The notes: a model not told the origin generated them from the letters alone. Shown: positions 6,092-13,199, counted from the stretch's first letter. The stretch: DNA of 18,617 nucleotides from an uncultured Eubacteriales bacterium (GCA_900544945.1 UQXG01000029.1:1-18617); one strand, 5' to 3'. Made by a program: numbers and translations.

Positions 6092-8462
6092 ATTATTCGA
6101 AAAATCCCTGCAAAAGCTGGAACTTGACCAGGTTTTGCAGCGCTTGTCCGCCTGCGCCGGAAGCGAGGGCGGCAAGGCAGCCTGTCTGCTTCTGCGGCCA
6201 ACCTCCGACTTGGAAGAGGTGACGCTGCTCTTGCAGCAGACCACCGCCGCTTCCGACCTGTGCGCCCGGAAGGGAAACCCGGTGTTCGGGGACGTGACGG
6301 ATGTTTCGTCCTCCCTGGAGCGGGCGGAACGAGGGGGAACCTTGCAGCCCAAGGAGCTTTTGCGCGTTGCGGGGATCCTGCGCTGCGCCCGTACCATCCA
6401 GGGCTATGTGTCCCCGGACGACCCAAGCACCGTTCTGGACTCTCTATTCCGGAGCTTGACCCCCAACAAATACTTAGAGGACAAAATTTTCGGCGCGATC
6501 CTTTCCGAAGAGGAAATCGCCGACACCGCCTCCACAGCCCTGGCGGACATCCGGCGGCATATGCGCATTCAGTCCGGAAAAATCCGGGACAGCCTGCAAA
6601 AGGTGATTTCCTCTCCGGCCTATTCCAAGTTCCTCCGGGAGCCAATCATTACCATCCGACAGGGACGGTATGTGGTGCCGGTGAAGAGCGAGTGCAAAAA
6701 CGACGTGCCGGGTCTGGTGCATGACGTGTCGGCTACCGGCTCTACTTATTTCGTGGAGCCTATGTCCGCAGTAAATGCCAACAATGCCCTTCGGGAACTG
6801 GAACTGAAGGAAAAGAAGGAAATTGAACGGATTCTTGCGGAACTGTCCGCCGAGGCCGCAGGCTATCGCAGCGCCATTGACTTAGACTATCAGCTGCTGG
6901 TGCAGCTGGATGTGATCTTCGCCAAAGCCAAGCTCAGCTATCAGATGCGGGCTGGGGAACCGATCATGAATGAGAAGGGCAGGGTGGAGCTGCGCAAGGC
7001 TCGTCACCCGCTCATTGACCCCAAAACCGTGGTTCCTATTTCCGTCCGCTTGGGCACGGATTTTGATTCCATGATCATCACCGGCCCCAACACCGGCGGC
7101 AAAACCGTCACCCTGAAAACCATCGGTTTGCTCACCCTGATGGCCGAGTGCGGCCTGCACATTCCCGCGGGAGACGGCAGCACCCTTTCTACCTTCGAGG
7201 CCATTCTCGCGGATATCGGCGACGAGCAGTCTATTGCCCAGAGCCTTTCCACCTTCTCCAGCCATATGCGAACCATCGTGGATGTGGTGGCGCAATGCGA
7301 TGACCGGACTCTGGTGCTCTTCGATGAGCTGGGCGCGGGCACCGACCCGGCTGAGGGCGCGGCTCTGGCTACGGCCATCATTGAGTTCTGCCGGAAAATG
7401 GGCAGTCGGGTGGTGGCAACTACCCACTATGCCGAGCTGAAGCTTTATGCCATGCGCACCAAGGGGGTCATCAACGCCTCCTGTGAGTTTGATGTAGAGA
7501 CATTGCGTCCTACCTACCGGCTGCTCATTGGCATTCCCGGAAAGTCCAACGCCTTCGCCATTTCCCGGAAGCTGGGACTGGCCGAGGAAATCCTCAAGGA
7601 AGCGGACAGCCTGGTAGATAAGAGCGACAAGGACTTCGAGGATGTGCTGTCTCAGCTGGAAAGCCAGCGGCAGCAGATGGAGTCCGCCCGTGTGGAGGCG
7701 GAACGGCTTCGCCAGGAGACGGCGAAAATCAAGCAGCAAAGCGAGCAGTATCAGGCCCAGCTTCAGAAGGAGAAGGAAAAGGCCATGGAGTCTGCCCGGA
7801 AGGAAGCTCAGTACATCATCGAAGAGGCCCGGGCTGCCGCAAACCTTGCCAGCGAAGAGCTGAAAGCCATGAAAAAGCAGCTTCAGGATCGGGCGGACAC
7901 TACGGGCTTCAACCAGCGGCAATCTGAGCTGCGCCGGAATCTGAATGAGGCCGAGGACAAGCTGCGTTCCGTCCAGCCCAAGAAGGAGCGGCCCAAGCCC
8001 AGCCGGGGAATCCTGGTGGGGGACACGGTGGAGCTATTGAAGCTGGGCACCAAGGCCAGCGTCATCGGCATCAACAAGGACGGCTCACTGCAATTGCAGG
8101 CGGGCATTCTGAAAATGACCGCCGCCCCGGAGGAAGTCTATCTTCTGGAAAACGAGAATCCCTACAAAGAAAAGGGGGCCCGTCCCAAGCACTCCGGCCG
8201 GGAGATGAAGCTCAGTGCCATGCCCACGGAAATCGACCTGCGGGGAATGGATGCCATCGAGGCCATCTGCATACTGGACCGGTATCTGGACGAGGCCATG
8301 CGGGCCAATCTGACTCAGGTGCGGATCATCCACGGCAAGGGCACCGGAACCCTTCGTGCCGCCGTTCAGCAGGATCTGAAAAAGAATAAGTATATCAAGT
8401 CCTTTAGACTTGGGGTTTACGGCGAGGGCGAGGACGGTGTGACCATTGCGGATTTTCGGTGA
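6084..8462 (+). CDS. mutS2: Endonuclease MutS2
   Basis: A 792-residue protein of normal family length. Visible parts are the MutS-type core helices, Walker A GPNTGGKT (334-341), Walker B LVLFDELGAGTDP (about 410-422), a long charged coiled coil (about 515-625), a small beta domain beginning GILVGDTVELL, and a C-terminal Smr nuclease domain from EIDLRGM (about 716) with HGKGTG (about 750). MutS2 lacks mismatch-recognition domain I. It has been linked to suppressing recombination and, in Bacillus, to rescuing collided ribosomes by splitting them. The ATG lies inside the recO end, so expression is probably coupled. It is the last gene of the plus-strand block. Confidence 0.96.
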   Translation: MSELFEKSLQKLELDQVLQRLSACAGSEGGKAACLLLRPTSDLEEVTLLLQQTTAASDLCARKGNPVFGDVTDVSSSLERAERGGTLQPKELLRVAGILRCARTIQGYVSPDDPSTVLDSLFRSLTPNKYLEDKIFGAILSEEEIADTASTALADIRRHMRIQSGKIRDSLQKVISSPAYSKFLREPIITIRQGRYVVPVKSECKNDVPGLVHDVSATGSTYFVEPMSAVNANNALRELELKEKKEIERILAELSAEAAGYRSAIDLDYQLLVQLDVIFAKAKLSYQMRAGEPIMNEKGRVELRKARHPLIDPKTVVPISVRLGTDFDSMIITGPNTGGKTVTLKTIGLLTLMAECGLHIPAGDGSTLSTFEAILADIGDEQSIAQSLSTFSSHMRTIVDVVAQCDDRTLVLFDELGAGTDPAEGAALATAIIEFCRKMGSRVVATTHYAELKLYAMRTKGVINASCEFDVETLRPTYRLLIGIPGKSNAFAISRKLGLAEEILKEADSLVDKSDKDFEDVLSQLESQRQQMESARVEAERLRQETAKIKQQSEQYQAQLQKEKEKAMESARKEAQYIIEEARAAANLASEELKAMKKQLQDRADTTGFNQRQSELRRNLNEAEDKLRSVQPKKERPKPSRGILVGDTVELLKLGTKASVIGINKDGSLQLQAGILKMTAAPEEVYLLENENPYKEKGARPKHSGREMKLSAMPTEIDLRGMDAIEAICILDRYLDEAMRANLTQVRIIHGKGTGTLRAAVQQDLKKNKYIKSFRLGVYGEGEDGVTIADFR

Positions 8463-8480
8463 TTTTCGCCGATTTTCACC
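8451..8480 (+). repeat. Three tandem 10-bp units (GATTTTCNNN) at the mutS2 stop codon
   Basis: Bases 8451-8460, 8461-8470 and 8471-8480 read GATTTTCGGT, GATTTTCGCC and GATTTTCACC. The first unit contains the last mutS2 codons and the stop codon begins in it. The array can also form a weak GGTGA/TCACC hairpin. It may be a slippage product or part of a weak 3' end signal; there is no T-tract, so I do not call a terminator. Confidence 0.6.
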
Positions 8481-8493
8481 AGATATCTGAGTT

Positions 8494-8507
8494 TGGAAAC
8501 GTTTTCA
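8494..8507 (+). promoter_or_regulatory. Candidate catabolite-response element (cre)
   Basis: TGGAAACGTTTTCA fits the Firmicutes cre pattern TGNAANCGNWNNCA at every fixed position and is nearly palindromic. It lies 54 bp upstream of the -35 box of the HPr gene. HPr phosphorylated on Ser46 is the corepressor of CcpA, which binds cre, so a site here would make a feedback loop. The match is seen in sequence; binding is inferred. Confidence 0.5.
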
Positions 8508-8561
8508 ACAAGAACGGTTTGGTTCTGCGGGATTTTCTTGTGGAAACAGGCTGAAAATAAG

Positions 8562-8589
8562 TTGACTTTTTCGGTAAAAATGCTATCAT
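8562..8589 (+). promoter_or_regulatory. Sigma-A promoter of the HPr gene
   Basis: TTGACT (8562-8567) and TATCAT (8584-8589) are separated by 16 bp, close to the sigma-A consensus. The predicted transcript has a leader of about 45 nt before the ribosome site AAAGGAG and the ATG at 8640. It starts after the mutS2 operon, so HPr can be expressed independently. Confidence 0.65.
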
Positions 8590-8639
8590 ATACCTAGACT
8601 CGTCGTGTGCTCCGCGTGCGATGAAAAGGAGTGGATAAT

Positions 8640-8900
8640 ATGTTTAGTAAAGAAGTTGTCGTTCGGTGCGAGTCCGGTCTTCACAACCGGCAGGCTACAT
8701 ACTTCGTGCAGAAGGCGAACGAATTTGAAAGCAGCATCTGGCTGGAATCCGGCAACCGCAAAATGAACGCCAAGAGCCTCCTGGGCATCATGTCCCTGGG
8801 CATTGTTACCGGCACCACTGTGACCCTGAGTGCCATCGGCCCCGATGCGGAGACTGCCGTGAACGCCCTGGATACGCTGCTCCAGCGGGACGTTTACTAA
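8640..8900 (+). CDS. HPr-family phosphocarrier protein with variant active-site loop
   Basis: An 86-residue HPr. With the ATG at 8640, numbering matches classical HPr exactly: the phosphorylated His is residue 15 and the regulatory Ser is residue 46 in NAKSLLGIMSLGI. A GTG at 8631 is in frame, but it overlaps the AAAGGAG ribosome site, which fits the ATG 8 nt further on. The usual active-site loop GLHARPA reads GLHNRQA, so His15 and Arg17 remain while Ala16 is Asn and Pro18 is Gln. HPr passes phosphate from enzyme I to PTS sugar permeases, and in Firmicutes Ser46-phosphate acts with CcpA. The altered loop leaves open whether this copy serves sugar transport or mainly regulation, like Crh; Crh itself lacks His15, so this is not a simple Crh. 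It is monocistronic, with its own promoter and a downstream palindrome and terminator. Confidence 0.9.
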   Translation: MFSKEVVVRCESGLHNRQATYFVQKANEFESSIWLESGNRKMNAKSLLGIMSLGIVTGTTVTLSAIGPDAETAVNALDTLLQRDVY

Positions 8901-9061
8901 GGAAACTCTGAATAAATCGTCTGCGGCTGGGCAGCGGATCTTTTGCCCCCAGTCTGCGGTTTGAAAAATGGGAAATACACAAAGTATTCCTCCATTTTCC
9001 AAACCTTGTCTGAGAACAAAATCTCTCGCTGCCAGCTCTTGCCGATTTAATCAGAGCTTCC
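8901..9061. mobile_element. 161-bp palindromic MITE with IS5-like ends and CTAA target duplication
   Basis: The ends GGAAACTCTGAATAAATCG (8901-8919) and CGATTTAATCAGAGCTTCC (9043-9061) are inverted copies with two mismatches. The inverted match continues, with about three quarters of positions paired, through GGCAGCG, TTTTG and AATGG segments to GGAAATAC and GTATTCC around a central ACAAA loop at 8979-8983, the exact midpoint. It is flanked by direct repeats CTAA at 8897-8900 and 9062-9065; the left copy contains the HPr stop codon. GG-starting ends resembling IS5 (GGAAGGTGCGAA...) and a YTAR-type 4-bp duplication are features of the IS5 group of insertion sequences. There is no transposase inside, so it is non-autonomous. 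The transcript would form one long hairpin immediately after the HPr coding region. Confidence 0.75.
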
Positions 9062-9078
9062 CTAATTCGCTCTATTTT

Positions 9079-9119
9079 TGCCGCCTCTGTGCCCGTTGAC
9101 GCATTGAGGCGGCATTTTT
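9079..9119. terminator. Bidirectional intrinsic terminator after HPr and the MITE
   Basis: TGCCGCCTC (9079-9087) pairs perfectly with GAGGCGGCA (9106-9114), followed by TTTTT (9115-9119). A smaller TGC/GCA stem can form in the loop. The stem is preceded by a run that gives AAAAA on the opposite strand, so it could act in both directions. It separates the HPr unit from uvrC. Confidence 0.8.
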
Positions 9120-9165
9120 ACGTTGGACAATGGATTCCGTCAGGACTTAGGAAAAGCATTGTAAG

Positions 9166-9173
9166 AGGGGAGG
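9166..9173 (+). promoter_or_regulatory. Ribosome binding site that points to an ACG start for uvrC
   Basis: AGGGGAGG is a strong Shine-Dalgarno sequence. A 7-nt spacer places the initiation codon at 9181, which reads ACG. No ATG, GTG or TTG occurs in the uvrC frame between the upstream stop (9148-9150) and the ATG at 9244, which is 70 nt from this site and too far to be served by it. Confidence 0.75.
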
Positions 9174-9180
9174 ATTTCCC

Positions 9181-10998
9181 ACGACATTTGACGAACTCAA
9201 GGAAAAGGCTCTATCCCTGCCCTATGCCCCGGGGGTCTATATCATGCGCGATCAGACCGACAAGGTTATTTACGTCGGCAAGGCCAAGAAGCTGAAAAAC
9301 CGGGTGAGCCAGTATTTTCAGGACACTGCCTCCCACACCCCGAAAACCAGAATGATGGTAAGCAAAATCCACCACTTCGATGTGATCGTGGCCGCCTCGG
9401 AGTTTGAGGCTCTGGTGCTGGAATGCTCCCTGATCAAGCGGTATATGCCCAAGTACAACATCCTTCTCAAGGACGATAAGGGCTATCCCTATCTGCGGCT
9501 GGACATGCGTCCGGTGTACCCGGAAATAACGATGGTCAGCAAGCTTTCCGATGATGGGGCGGAGTATTTCGGCCCCTACGGCACTCGTGGCGTCACCCAG
9601 AACGTGCTGGAAGCTCTGCGGCTGACCTTTCAGCTGCCGGGCTGCCATAAGCAGTTTCCCCGGGACATCGACAAGGAGCGGCCCTGCCTGAACTATCACA
9701 TGAACCAGTGTGCCGGCTGGTGCCAGAGCAGTGTCAGTGCCATCCGCTATCGGGAGGTCATGCTCCAGGTTCGGGAGCTTCTCCGGGGAAATTATAAGGG
9801 CGTAGCCGCCCAGATCAAAGAGCAGATGCTCGCGGCCTCCGAGGAGCTGAAATTCGAGCTGGCGGCCAGCCTCCGGGATCGGCTTCAGGCCGTGGAAAAC
9901 TTAGGTCAGAAGCAGCTGGTCACCGCGGGCTCTCTGGCAGATACGGATGTGATCGGCTACGGGGAGACCGAGGCCAAGGCCTGCTTTGCGGTGCTCCATT
10001 TCTCCGGAGGGAATCTCCTGGACAAGGACTATGAGGTCTTCCCCCGGCCGGATGAGAAGGAAGAGGCGGTTTCCAGCCTCTTGAAGCAATATTATCTCAG
10101 CCGGGGACTGGTGGCAAAACGAATTCTGCTGCCCTTTGAAATCGAGGACGAAGATATGATTGCCGCACTTCTGGAACAGCAGTGCGGCCGCCTGCCAAAG
10201 CTTCAGGTGCCCCAGCGAGGGGACAATGTGCGCCTGGTGGAGCTTGCCTGTAAGAATGCCTTTGAGGAAGCCCAGCGGCTTACCGGCAGGGAAGAGCGGG
10301 TCAGCGCAACCCTGACCCTTCTCGGCAAAATGCTGAACATGGAGGCTCCGGAGAGAATCGAGTCCTTCGATATTTCCAACATCTCCGGCACGGACATCGT
10401 AGCCGGCATGGTGGTTTTTGTGAACGGCAAGCCTAAGAAAAGCGACTACAAGCGGTTCAAGCTGGAGGGGCTGGCCAATCAGGATGACTATGCCTCCATG
10501 CGCCAGGTGGTGAAGCGGCGGTTTGTCCACTACAAGGCAGGCGACGCGGGCTTCGGGGAAAAGCCGGATCTTCTGCTCATCGACGGCGGCATCAACCATG
10601 CCAGAATCGCGGTGGAGGCTTTGGAGGAGCTGGGGCTGAGAATGTCGGTATTCGGCATGGTCAAGGACGACCGGCACCGAACCCGGGCTTTGGTGAGCCC
10701 GGAAGGGGAGGAAATCCGGATCGACAACAACCAGGCCATTTTCTCCCTCATCGGCAATATTCAAGAAGAGGTTCACCGATTTGCCATCACCTATCACCGG
10801 CAGCTGCGCAGCAAACGTCTGCGCTACTCGGAACTGGACGGCATTCCGGGCATCGGCCCCAAGCGGAAGCAGGAGCTTCTCAAGCAGTTCAAATCCCTGA
10901 GCGCCATCGGTCAGGCCACCTTGCCGGAGCTGGAACGGCTGCTTCCCAAGGATGCCGCCATGGCAGTCTATTCCCATTTTCAGGAAAAACGGAGTTAA
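9181..10998 (+). CDS. uvrC: Excinuclease ABC subunit C
   Basis: UvrC makes the two incisions in nucleotide excision repair after UvrAB marks damage. Read from ACG at 9181 it has 605 residues, the normal length, and begins (M)TFDELKEKAL. It shows the N-terminal GIY-YIG nuclease (GVY at 18-20, YVG at 31-33, Arg41), a UVR domain that binds UvrB (about 209-240), the C-terminal RNase H-like nuclease from SFDISNISGTDIVAGMVVF, and a helix-hairpin-helix GIPGIGPKRK near the end. The first ATG (9244, residue 22) would remove the GVY strand of the nuclease, so it is unlikely to be the real start. Either ACG is used as a weak start or ATG has mutated or been misread. A terminator lies upstream, but I see no clear promoter in 9120-9165. 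rsmD follows after 2 bp. Confidence 0.93.
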   Translation, partial: TTFDELKEKALSLPYAPGVYIMRDQTDKVIYVGKAKKLKNRVSQYFQDTASHTPKTRMMVSKIHHFDVIVAASEFEALVLECSLIKRYMPKYNILLKDDKGYPYLRLDMRPVYPEITMVSKLSDDGAEYFGPYGTRGVTQNVLEALRLTFQLPGCHKQFPRDIDKERPCLNYHMNQCAGWCQSSVSAIRYREVMLQVRELLRGNYKGVAAQIKEQMLAASEELKFELAASLRDRLQAVENLGQKQLVTAGSLADTDVIGYGETEAKACFAVLHFSGGNLLDKDYEVFPRPDEKEEAVSSLLKQYYLSRGLVAKRILLPFEIEDEDMIAALLEQQCGRLPKLQVPQRGDNVRLVELACKNAFEEAQRLTGREERVSATLTLLGKMLNMEAPERIESFDISNISGTDIVAGMVVFVNGKPKKSDYKRFKLEGLANQDDYASMRQVVKRRFVHYKAGDAGFGEKPDLLLIDGGINHARIAVEALEELGLRMSVFGMVKDDRHRTRALVSPEGEEIRIDNNQAIFSLIGNIQEEVHRFAITYHRQLRSKRLRYSELDGIPGIGPKRKQELLKQFKSLSAIGQATLPELERLLPKDAAMAVYSHFQEKRS

Positions 10999-11000
10999 TT

Positions 11001-11540
11001 ATGCGGGTAATTACAGGAAAAGCCCGGGGCGTTTCTTTGAAAACCCCGGAAGGAATGCTGACCCGGCCCACGGCGGATCGGGTGAAGGAAGCTCTTTTCA
11101 GCATCATCCATTTTGATATTCCCGGTGCCCGGGTGCTGGATTTATTTGGCGGTACCGGCCAGCTGGGAATTGAAGCTTTGAGCCAGGGAGCTGCCCAGGC
11201 GGTGTTCGTGGATGCCCGGGATGAGGCCTGCAGGCTGATCCGGGAGAATCTGACCAGGACAAAGCTTTCCGGCGGCACCGTGGTTCGGGCAGACTACATG
11301 GACTATCTGTCCCGGTGCAGGGAAAAGTTTGATATCATTTTTCTCGACCCACCCTACGCGGAAACCTACCTGGAAAACGCAATAAAAAGGATTACAGAAA
11401 TTGACATTTTGCAATCTAATGGTATAATAATAGCGGAACGCCCTCTGGGGAAGGAGCTTCCCTGGGAATTCGAAGGCTACGTCCGTTCCAAAGACTATAA
11501 ATATGGAAAAACCCTTCTTACCATTTACCGAAAGGTGTGA
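11001..11540 (+). CDS. rsmD: 16S rRNA (guanine966-N2)-methyltransferase RsmD
   Basis: A 179-residue methyltransferase with the N-terminal RVITGKARG and TRPTADRVKEALF segments typical of RsmD, the SAM-binding loop DLFGGTGQLG (residues 47-56) and the catalytic DPPY (116-119). It methylates guanine 966 of 16S rRNA in the 30S subunit. The SAM loop has GGTGQLG where many relatives have AGSGALG, a conservative variant. It begins 2 bp after uvrC and is followed 16 bp later by coaD; the rsmD-coaD pair is one of the most conserved in Firmicutes (ylbH-ylbI). Confidence 0.95.
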   Translation: MRVITGKARGVSLKTPEGMLTRPTADRVKEALFSIIHFDIPGARVLDLFGGTGQLGIEALSQGAAQAVFVDARDEACRLIRENLTRTKLSGGTVVRADYMDYLSRCREKFDIIFLDPPYAETYLENAIKRITEIDILQSNGIIIAERPLGKELPWEFEGYVRSKDYKYGKTLLTIYRKV

Positions 11541-11556
11541 AGGGTGCGGTAGGAAT

Positions 11557-12051
11557 ATGAAAACAGCCATCTATCCGGGCAGCTTTGACCCGGTCACCAG
11601 CGGACACCTGAATATCATTCGCCGGGCCGCCGGTATCTTTGACAAGCTCATCGTCTGCGTCATGGTGAACGCGGGCAAAAATCCAATGTTTACCCAGGAC
11701 GAGCGGGTGGAGCTGATTCGCCGGGTCACCAGCGACCTTCCCAACGTGGAGGTGGATGCCTCCAAGGAGCTGCTGGCGGAATACGCCCGACGGCGGGGCA
11801 GCTGCGTAGTGGTCAAGGGACTGCGGGCGGTATCGGATTTTGAGACGGAATTTCAGATGGCTCTGGTCAATCGAAAAATCAACCCGGAGCTGGATACCAT
11901 GTTTTTGACTGCGGACAGCAAGTTTATGTTCCTGAGTTCCAGCCTGATCAAGGAGCTGGGCACCTATGGAGCGGATTTGTCGGATTTGCTTCCCGCTGAA
12001 ATTATTCCGGATTTTCAGGCAAGAATAGAGAGCAGGAAAACGAATCATTAA
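11557..12051 (+). CDS. coaD: Phosphopantetheine adenylyltransferase
   Basis: A 164-residue nucleotidyltransferase that converts 4'-phosphopantetheine and ATP to dephospho-CoA, the penultimate step of coenzyme A synthesis. It shows YPGSFDPVTSGHLNI (residues 6-20, with the TxGH nucleotide-binding motif at 14-17), KGLRAVSDFETE (86-97) and FLSSSLIKEL (124-133), all in normal positions. The frame is open upstream to 11503, but the ATG at 11557 gives the standard N-terminus MKTAIYPGSFDP. The ribosome site is weak (GTAGGA), suggesting coupling to rsmD. Confidence 0.96.
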   Translation: MKTAIYPGSFDPVTSGHLNIIRRAAGIFDKLIVCVMVNAGKNPMFTQDERVELIRRVTSDLPNVEVDASKELLAEYARRRGSCVVVKGLRAVSDFETEFQMALVNRKINPELDTMFLTADSKFMFLSSSLIKELGTYGADLSDLLPAEIIPDFQARIESRKTNH

Positions 12052-12064
12052 GGAGGAAATCACA

Positions 12065-12568
12065 ATGAGCGATCGGAATACGGAAGATATCATTGGCGCG
12101 CTGTACGATATGGTGCAGGATGCCCGCTCTATGCCCCTGGCCGCGGACAAGTGCATTCTGGAGCGTGACCGGGTGCTGGATATGCTGGACGAGATCCTGG
12201 CTCAGCTGCCCGGCGAGATCAAGCAGTCCCGGGCCATCGTGGAATCCCGGACGGAAATCGTAGGCCAGGCTCGCCGGGAGGCAGAGAATGTGCTCCGGGA
12301 GGCCCAGGAGAAGGCCAAGCAGATGGTCACCAAGGAAGCGGTGTACACCGAGGCCAAGAAGCGCAGCGAGGAGCTGATTGCCCAGACCCAGGAGCGGATC
12401 AACCAGCTGCGCAAGGCTGCCAACGAATACATGGACGAGTCCCTGCGCCAGACTGAAGAGGTGGTGTCCAAGGCACTGAATGAGGTTCGGGATACTCGGA
12501 TGAAATTCCGTGCGGTAACGGAGGCCCAGGAGCAGCGCAAGACCGCCAACGTGGACATTGAAGTATAA
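12065..12568 (+). CDS. Coiled-coil protein of unknown function linked to coaD
   Basis: A 167-residue, highly charged protein without membrane segments. Residues about 10-50 are moderately hydrophobic helix, and residues about 55-155 are an almost unbroken Ala/Glu/Gln/Arg-rich coiled coil (for example RREAENVLREAQEKAKQM). It resembles the DivIVA/SepIVA-like and ATP-synthase-b-like helical proteins that database pipelines often label ATPase, but no catalytic motif is present. A strong AAGGAGG site lies 8 nt before the ATG, 13 bp after coaD, so it is in the uvrC-rsmD-coaD operon and probably well translated. In Bacillus the gene at this place is ylbJ. A scaffold or envelope-organising role is only an inference from shape. 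Confidence 0.8.
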   Translation: MSDRNTEDIIGALYDMVQDARSMPLAADKCILERDRVLDMLDEILAQLPGEIKQSRAIVESRTEIVGQARREAENVLREAQEKAKQMVTKEAVYTEAKKRSEELIAQTQERINQLRKAANEYMDESLRQTEEVVSKALNEVRDTRMKFRAVTEAQEQRKTANVDIEV

Positions 12569-12579
12569 GGAACAAATCG

Positions 12580-12615
12580 TAGGAAGCCCCTGGCAATGCT
12601 GGGGGCTTCCTATTT
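12580..12615 (+). terminator. Intrinsic terminator 1 after the coaD operon
   Basis: TAGGAAGCCCC (12580-12590) pairs perfectly with GGGGCTTCCTA (12602-12612) around an 11-nt loop, followed by a short TTT. It starts 12 bp after the stop of the coiled-coil gene. Confidence 0.8.
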
Positions 12616-12630
12616 GGATTCCTACAAACG

Positions 12631-12667
12631 AACCGGAGCTGTGGTTTTCACGGCTCCGGTTCTTTTT
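12631..12667 (+). terminator. Intrinsic terminator 2, in tandem
   Basis: AACCGGAGCTGTG (12631-12643) and CACGGCTCCGGTT (12649-12661) form a 13-bp stem with one G-U pair around GTTTT, followed by CTTTTTC. This is a strong terminator; with the first one it isolates the operon from the membrane protein gene downstream. Confidence 0.88.
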
Positions 12668-12709
12668 CTGCCGTCTGGGCGATAGAATTGGGATAGGGGA
12701 GGGGTAAAT

Positions 12710-13135
12710 ATGAGCGTAAAGTGGAACTCTGGAAGGGCTGTATCCATTCCGAAAGGACTGGCCATGGGGAACGGTGTCAGCCTTGGCATGACGCTTCTGA
12801 TGTCTTTTGCGCTGGCGGGACTGATCAGCCGGGAACGGCTTTCCTGGGATCAGGTCGGTTATGGCATTTTGATTTTGCTGTTTCTTTCTGCACTGCTGGG
12901 GGCCGCCACTTCCGTGAAGGCTGTGAAACGTCAGCGGCTGATGATTGCAATGGGCTCAGGGCTGCTGTTCTGGGCAACCCTGATTGCCATAACTGCCCTG
13001 TTTTTTGGGGGACAGTACGACGGAATGCTGGTCACAGGACTGGTCATTCTGGCCGCCAGCGGCATCGTGGCACTGACGGGCCTGCGGCGGGAAAACCGGA
13101 AGGGAACAGGCTCCTACCGGCGGAAAGGACTCTGA
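12710..13135 (+). CDS. Small four-helix membrane protein, TIGR04086-like
   Basis: A 141-residue protein with four predicted transmembrane helices (about residues 19-40, 47-68, 77-98 and 104-124), a short N-terminal tail and a basic C-terminal tail (RRENRKGTGSYRRKGL). Size, helix count and the glycine-rich first helix resemble the TIGR04086/YrzE-like family of Firmicutes membrane proteins, whose function is unknown. GGGGAGGGG (12696-12704) is a good ribosome site. It is probably its own transcription unit, since two terminators precede it, but no convincing promoter was seen in the 43 bp available. The reading frame is secure; the family name is tentative. Confidence 0.75.
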   Translation: MSVKWNSGRAVSIPKGLAMGNGVSLGMTLLMSFALAGLISRERLSWDQVGYGILILLFLSALLGAATSVKAVKRQRLMIAMGSGLLFWATLIAITALFFGGQYDGMLVTGLVILAASGIVALTGLRRENRKGTGSYRRKGL

Positions 13136-13199
13136 TTTTTCCTGCTTTGGAAGCATAGGTAAATGCTATTTACCTATGCTTCCTAAAATGCAGGAGTCC
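13127..13199. repeat. Long interrupted hairpin over the 3' end of the small membrane protein gene
   Basis: GGAAGCATAGGTAAA (13149-13163) and TTTACCTATGCTTCC (13169-13183) are perfect inverted copies around TGCTA. Outside them CCTGC (13141-13145) pairs with GCAGG (13190-13194) and GGACT (13127-13131) pairs with AGTCC (13195-13199), with unpaired TTT/TAAAAT and CTGATTTTT between the tiers. There is no T-tract, so it is not a classical terminator. It could stabilise the mRNA 3' end or be a decayed palindromic element. Confidence 0.75.

Noticed and set aside
8586..9002. 138-codon minus-strand open frame across HPr and the palindrome.
   Set aside because: It is antisense to a secure HPr gene, has no family pattern, and half of it lies in the MITE arm.
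9123..9153. Possible uvrC promoter TTGGAC with TAGGAA.
   Set aside because: The spacer is 19 bp and the -10 match is poor; not enough to call.
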